This document shows, in pieces, positions 60,323 through 64,000 of a stretch of 64,000 bases of DNA (within the stretch, counting starts at the first letter, position 1; each line of letters starts with the position of its first letter). Under the pieces are notes generated by a model. The model saw nothing but the letters and a program-made list of their open reading frames with translations. It made no database searches and was not told the DNA's origin. The stretch spans positions 726,001 to 790,000 of the forward strand of contig NZ_CP009048.1 in assembly GCF_000746525.1 (NCBI RefSeq), given 5' to 3'. The translations under genes were made by a program, and so were the position numbers. This stretch comes from Pseudomonas alkylphenolica (GTDB lineage Bacteria; Pseudomonadota; Gammaproteobacteria; Pseudomonadales; Pseudomonadaceae).

Positions 60323-60801
60323 GCATTACCAAGTACCCGATGACCGTCCAGGGCGCTCGCGCCCTGGAGGAAGAGCACCTTTTCCTGAGCAAGACCGAGC
60401 GTCCGCGCCTGAGCCAGGCCATTGGTGAAGCCCGCGAGCTGGGCGATCTCAAGGAAAACGCCGAGTACCACGCTGCCCGTGAAGAGCAGGGTATGGTCGA
60501 GGCGCGTATTCGCGATATCGAAGGCCGTCTGCAGAACTCGGTGGTGATCGACGTCACCACCATCGCCCACACCGGCAAAGTGATTTTCGGTACCACCGTG
60601 GACCTGGAAAACACCGAGACCGGCGATCAGGTGACTTACCAGATCGTGGGTGAGGACGAAGCGGACGTGAAGCAGGGCAAGCTCTCGGTCGGTGCTCCGA
60701 TCGCCCGGGCCATCATTGGCAAGGAAGAGGGTGATACCGTGGTGATCAAAACGCCAAGCGGTACGGTCGAGTACGAGATTGTCGAAGTCAAACACATCTG
60801 A
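60319..60801 (+). CDS. greA: transcription elongation factor GreA
   Basis: A 160-aa factor that restarts backtracked RNA polymerase by transcript cleavage. The N-terminal coiled coil carries the acidic tip residues in [21 protein letters not shown]. The C-terminal FKBP-like domain has [22 protein letters not shown] and the end SPIARALIGK-like motif ([14 protein letters not shown]). It is coupled to carB by a 4-bp overlap. Confidence 0.97.
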
Positions 60802-61225
60802 CCGTCGCCGGGGCTTTGCAGCCGCCCCGGCAATCTGGCAACTGACCCAGGTGTTCTGGGTCGGTGGCCTGTGGATGCTGCATTTCGGTCTGCTGCCGGC
60901 GTTGGGCCAGATTGGCCTGGCGCCGCTGTTGATCGAGGATATTGGTAGCCTGATGGCATCGTTGCTGGTGGCGTTTGCGGCATTTTGCGCAGGCGTGCAG
61001 GCACTGGTGCTGATGCAGGCACAGGGCCTGGCCAGTCTGTGGCGGGACATGCGGGGGCAGTTGTTGTCGATGGCAATGCTGGCGTGCGTGGTGTATTTCG
61101 CCTTGCGCGTGGGCATGCCGGGGGAATTGCGCTGGCAGCTGTTCTGCTACCTGGTGTTGGGTCTTACCGGCTTGCTGCTGGTCATGCAGCCGGTGCCGGG
61201 CAGGGCGCGCAGGGCGCGCCACTGA
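60779..61225 (+). CDS. DUF4149-like membrane protein
   Basis: A 148-aa inner-membrane protein with four predicted helices (QLTQVFWVGGLWMLHFGLLPAL; LMASLLVAFAAFCAGVQALVL; LLSMAMLACVVYFALRV; LFCYLVLGLTGLLLVM). This fits the DUF4149 group found between greA and yhbY in Pseudomonas. The only start upstream of helix one is a TTG at 60779, which overlaps greA by 23 bp. Function is unknown. Confidence 0.75.
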   Translation: MSKSNTSDRRRGFAAAPAIWQLTQVFWVGGLWMLHFGLLPALGQIGLAPLLIEDIGSLMASLLVAFAAFCAGVQALVLMQAQGLASLWRDMRGQLLSMAMLACVVYFALRVGMPGELRWQLFCYLVLGLTGLLLVMQPVPGRARRARH

Positions 61226-61237
61226 CCGCGGCGAACA

Positions 61238-61546
61238 TCACTTGTAGCGATGGATGTTCGACAGCTGCTTGTTCGGCTGTGGGTTGCGGCGATAGATCAG
61301 TGCCTTTTTGCCGATGGTCTGTACCAGCTCGGCGCGACCGGCTTTGCACAGTGCGGCGATTGCGGCGGCACGTTCTTCCCGATCTTCCGAACGAATCTCG
61401 ACCTTGATCAGTTCGTGATCGGCCAGAGCGCGTTCGAGTTCGGCGATAACGCCCTCAGTCAGCCCGTTGCCTGCCACAATCAGAACTGGTTTCAGGTCGT
61501 GGCCAATGGATTTGTACTGTTTCTTCTGCTCGTTATTGAGCGGCAT
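61238..61546 (-). CDS. yhbY: YhbY (CRM-domain) ribosome-associated RNA-binding protein
   Basis: A 102-aa single CRM domain, with the GxxG-type loop in VLIVAGNGLTEGVIAELERAL and the end IGKKALIYRRNP. YhbY binds pre-50S particles in E. coli. It is divergent from rlmE, another 50S-maturation gene, across 101 bp, a conserved arrangement. Confidence 0.92.
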   Translation of the reverse strand: MPLNNEQKKQYKSIGHDLKPVLIVAGNGLTEGVIAELERALADHELIKVEIRSEDREERAAAIAALCKAGRAELVQTIGKKALIYRRNPQPNKQLSNIHRYK

Positions 61547-61647
61547 AATCTGACCCTTGTGTCTGATTCTGTAAAAATGGCGGCCATTTTACCCGAGGGC
61601 CCGTGGATCCGCCCAGTTAATCACGACCCTAATCATCGAGGTGCCCA

Positions 61648-62271
61648 GTGGCGCGTTCCAAGACAAGCCTTGGCTGGCTGAAAGAACACTTCAACGATCC
61701 TTATGTCAAAAAGGCGCAAAAGGATGGTTACCGCTCGCGAGCGAGCTACAAATTGCTGGAAATTCAGGAAAAGTACCGGATTATCCGCCCTGGTATGAGC
61801 GTAGTCGATCTCGGTGCTGCACCGGGTGGCTGGTCGCAGGTGACCAGTCGTCTGATCGGCGGTCAGGGCCGCCTGATTGCCTCGGACATCCTGGAAATGG
61901 ACAGTATTCCGGACGTTACCTTTGTCCAGGGTGACTTCACTCAGGACGAAGTGCTGGAGCAGATCCTTGCGGCGGTAGGTAATTCACATGTAGACCTTGT
62001 GATTTCCGATATGGCCCCCAATATGAGTGGTACGCCTGCTGTGGATATCCCCAAGTCCATGTTCCTGTGTGAACTGGCCCTTGATCTGGCGACCCGGGTA
62101 CTCAAGCCGGGTGGGGATTTCCTGATCAAGATTTTCCAGGGCGAAGGCTTTGACGTATATCTGAAGGACGCTCGTCAGAAATTCGACAAGGTTCAGATGA
62201 TCAAGCCTGACTCTTCGCGGGATCGCTCCCGCGAGCAGTACTTGCTGGCGAGGGGTTATCGCGGCGAGTAA
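61648..62271 (+). CDS. rlmE: 23S rRNA 2'-O-methyltransferase RlmE
   Basis: A 207-aa SAM-dependent enzyme (FtsJ/RrmJ) that methylates U2552 of 23S rRNA in the 50S particle. Motifs: catalytic Lys in [15 protein letters not shown] site [14 protein letters not shown], catalytic Asp in [12 protein letters not shown], Lys in [11 protein letters not shown], and Glu in [11 protein letters not shown]. It starts at GTG, with GAGG upstream. The next gene is ftsH, as in most gammaproteobacteria. Confidence 0.96.
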   Translation: MARSKTSLGWLKEHFNDPYVKKAQKDGYRSRASYKLLEIQEKYRIIRPGMSVVDLGAAPGGWSQVTSRLIGGQGRLIASDILEMDSIPDVTFVQGDFTQDEVLEQILAAVGNSHVDLVISDMAPNMSGTPAVDIPKSMFLCELALDLATRVLKPGGDFLIKIFQGEGFDVYLKDARQKFDKVQMIKPDSSRDRSREQYLLARGYRGE

Positions 62272-62474
62272 GGCTTCAGGCCGGTGACTTTCAGGGTGCT
62301 CGATAGTTATTTCCAATCGGCTGTCCTGCCTGACCTGGATGAACATCGTGTAGTCTAGGTTTCACAAAGGGTTACAGACGGCGCCTGCAGATGTGTAGGT
62401 TATGTAGTAAGTTAGGCCGGTGAATATCATGCGAGGCACGGCTGCGCCGTCAGCCGGCTTCAGAGGGTAGCTAA

Positions 62475-64000
62475 TTGAACGATATGGCAAAGAACTTGAT
62501 CCTGTGGTTGATCATCGCGGCTGTCCTGGTGACAGTGATGAACAACTTCTCCAGCCCGAATGAGCCACAGACCCTCAACTATTCCGACTTCATTCAGCAG
62601 GTCAAGGATGGCAAGGTCGAGCGCGTAGCGGTCGATGGCTATGTCATCACCGGCAAGCGTACCGATGGCGACAGCTTCAAGACCATCCGTCCGGCCATCC
62701 AGGACAACGGCCTGATCGGTGATCTGGTCGACAACCATGTCGTGGTCGAGGGCAAGCAGCCTGAGCAACAGTCCATCTGGACCCAACTGCTGGTCGCCAG
62801 CTTCCCGATCCTGGTGATCATTGCCGTATTCATGTTCTTCATGCGCCAGATGCAAGGTGGTGCAGGCGGCAAGGGCGGGCCGATGAGCTTCGGCAAGAGC
62901 AAGGCGCGTCTGCTATCCGAAGACCAGGTCAAGACTACGCTGGCCGATGTCGCAGGTTGCGACGAAGCCAAGGAAGAGGTTGGCGAACTGGTAGAGTTCC
63001 TGCGCGATCCAGGCAAGTTCCAGCGCCTGGGTGGCCGCATTCCCCGTGGCGTGCTGATGGTCGGCCCGCCGGGTACCGGTAAAACCTTGCTGGCCAAGGC
63101 CATTGCCGGTGAAGCCAAGGTTCCGTTCTTCACCATCTCCGGTTCCGACTTCGTCGAAATGTTCGTCGGTGTCGGCGCCAGCCGTGTTCGCGACATGTTC
63201 GAGCAGGCCAAGAAACACGCACCGTGCATCATCTTCATCGACGAAATCGACGCCGTTGGTCGCCATCGTGGCGCCGGCATGGGTGGCGGTCACGACGAGC
63301 GCGAGCAGACCCTCAACCAGTTGCTGGTGGAGATGGATGGTTTCGAGATGAATGACGGCATCATCGTCATTGCCGCGACCAACCGTCCTGATGTGCTCGA
63401 CCCGGCGCTGCTGCGTCCTGGCCGCTTCGACCGTCAGGTCGTGGTCGGTCTGCCGGACATTCGCGGTCGTGAGCAGATCCTCAAGGTGCACATGCGCAAA
63501 GTGCCGGTCGGCGACAACGTCAACCCGGCAGTCATCGCTCGTGGTACCCCTGGTTTCTCCGGTGCCGACCTTGCCAACCTGGTCAACGAAGCCTCGCTGT
63601 TTGCTGCCCGTGGCGGTAAGCGCGTCGTCGAGATGAAAGAGTTCGAGCTGGCCAAAGACAAGATCATGATGGGCGCCGAGCGCAAAACCATGGTCATGTC
63701 CGAGAAAGAGAAGCGCAATACGGCTTATCACGAAGCGGGTCATGCCATCGTTGGTCGCGTCGTGCCTGAGCATGATCCGGTCTACAAGGTGTCGATCATT
63801 CCGCGTGGTCGCGCCCTGGGCGTCACCATGTTCCTTCCTGAGGAAGATCGTTACAGCCTGTCCAAACGTGCCTTGATCAGCCAGATCTGCTCGCTGTACG
63901 GCGGCCGTATCGCCGAGGAAATGACCCTTGGTTTCGACGGTGTGACTACCGGTGCTTCCAATGACATCATGCGTGCCAGCCAGATTGCCCGGAACATGGT
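62475..64000 (+). CDS. ftsH: ATP-dependent zinc metalloprotease FtsH, 5' part (cut by right edge)
   Basis: About 508 residues are present. Two TM helices (residues about 5-22 and 99-118) flank a periplasmic region. The AAA module has Walker [20 protein letters not shown], Walker [12 protein letters not shown], the pore motif FVGVG, and the SRH region [21 protein letters not shown]. The zinc site HEAGH is inside the window. The start is taken as the TTG at 62475 (MNDMAKNL) after GAGGGTAG; ATG 62484 is the alternative. It degrades misassembled membrane proteins and regulators such as sigma-32 and LpxC. The protease domain end lies beyond the window. Confidence 0.96.
   Translation, partial: MNDMAKNLILWLIIAAVLVTVMNNFSSPNEPQTLNYSDFIQQVKDGKVERVAVDGYVITGKRTDGDSFKTIRPAIQDNGLIGDLVDNHVVVEGKQPEQQSIWTQLLVASFPILVIIAVFMFFMRQMQGGAGGKGGPMSFGKSKARLLSEDQVKTTLADVAGCDEAKEEVGELVEFLRDPGKFQRLGGRIPRGVLMVGPPGTGKTLLAKAIAGEAKVPFFTISGSDFVEMFVGVGASRVRDMFEQAKKHAPCIIFIDEIDAVGRHRGAGMGGGHDEREQTLNQLLVEMDGFEMNDGIIVIAATNRPDVLDPALLRPGRFDRQVVVGLPDIRGREQILKVHMRKVPVGDNVNPAVIARGTPGFSGADLANLVNEASLFAARGGKRVVEMKEFELAKDKIMMGAERKTMVMSEKEKRNTAYHEAGHAIVGRVVPEHDPVYKVSIIPRGRALGVTMFLPEEDRYSLSKRALISQICSLYGGRIAEEMTLGFDGVTTGASNDIMRASQIARNM

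Noticed and set aside
62205..62245. CGCGGG/CCCGCG hairpin near the end of rlmE as a REP
   Set aside because: It is inside conserved coding sequence ([16 protein letters not shown]) and short, so chance pairing is enough.

Overview
The window reads as chromosomal DNA of a fluorescent Pseudomonas, closest in style to the P. putida group. The evidence is gene content and order (lldP-lldD-dld with lldR; smpB; bamE/fur/recN; grpE-dnaK-dnaJ-dapB-carA-carB-greA-DUF4149-yhbY-rlmE-ftsH), high-GC codon use, and five copies of the Pseudomonas REP hairpin (core GCGGGGCAAGCCCGCTCCCAC). No plasmid or phage genes, rRNA, tRNA or CRISPR arrays were seen. The only RNA gene named with certainty is tmRNA.

Layout. 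1-16.6 kb: the 3' end of a sensor kinase, then housekeeping and metabolic genes (AidB-like acyl-CoA dehydrogenase, AMP nucleosidase, RluE, DUF2788, two Lrp/AsnC regulators, a DUF6515 envelope protein, FieF-like metal exporter, HrpB, YciC-like, DUF2076, NYN and DnaQ-like proteins, EamA exporter, RhlE). This part also holds a MITE-like element squeezed between two stop codons (4.7-4.9 kb) and a candidate structured small RNA (5.7-5.9 kb). 16.6-29.3 kb: flavoprotein, HDAC-like hydrolase, small EamA protein, periplasmic phosphatase, GNAT, TesB, HAD phosphatase, a FecI-FecR-TonB receptor iron-signalling unit, an alcohol dehydrogenase-like gene and an amino-acid permease.

29.5-37.1 kb is the accessory part and the most unusual. 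A VasX-like type VI secretion effector with several hydrophobic segments is followed by four tandem paralogous two-TM proteins, which I infer to be immunity proteins. The first is frameshifted. The copies alternate between two sequence types (A-B-A-B). Just before the fourth lies a 30-codon fossil of the 3' end of a second effector gene. A protein with two zinc-ribbon/helix modules closes the set, coupled by a GTGA overlap. The module ends next to the 3' end of ssrA (tmRNA).

37.2-48 kb: ssrA, a small periplasmic protein, the lactate utilisation genes (dld-like, lldD, lldP and divergent lldR, with a visible operator and a Crc-type CA motif), smpB (the partner of tmRNA), an NSS-family transporter, ratA-rnfH and bamE. 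48-64 kb: fur, recN, the heat-shock genes grpE-dnaK-dnaJ behind a near-consensus sigma-32 promoter, dapB, carAB behind a strong terminator-like leader hairpin, greA, a membrane protein, yhbY, rlmE and the 5' part of ftsH, which runs off the right edge.
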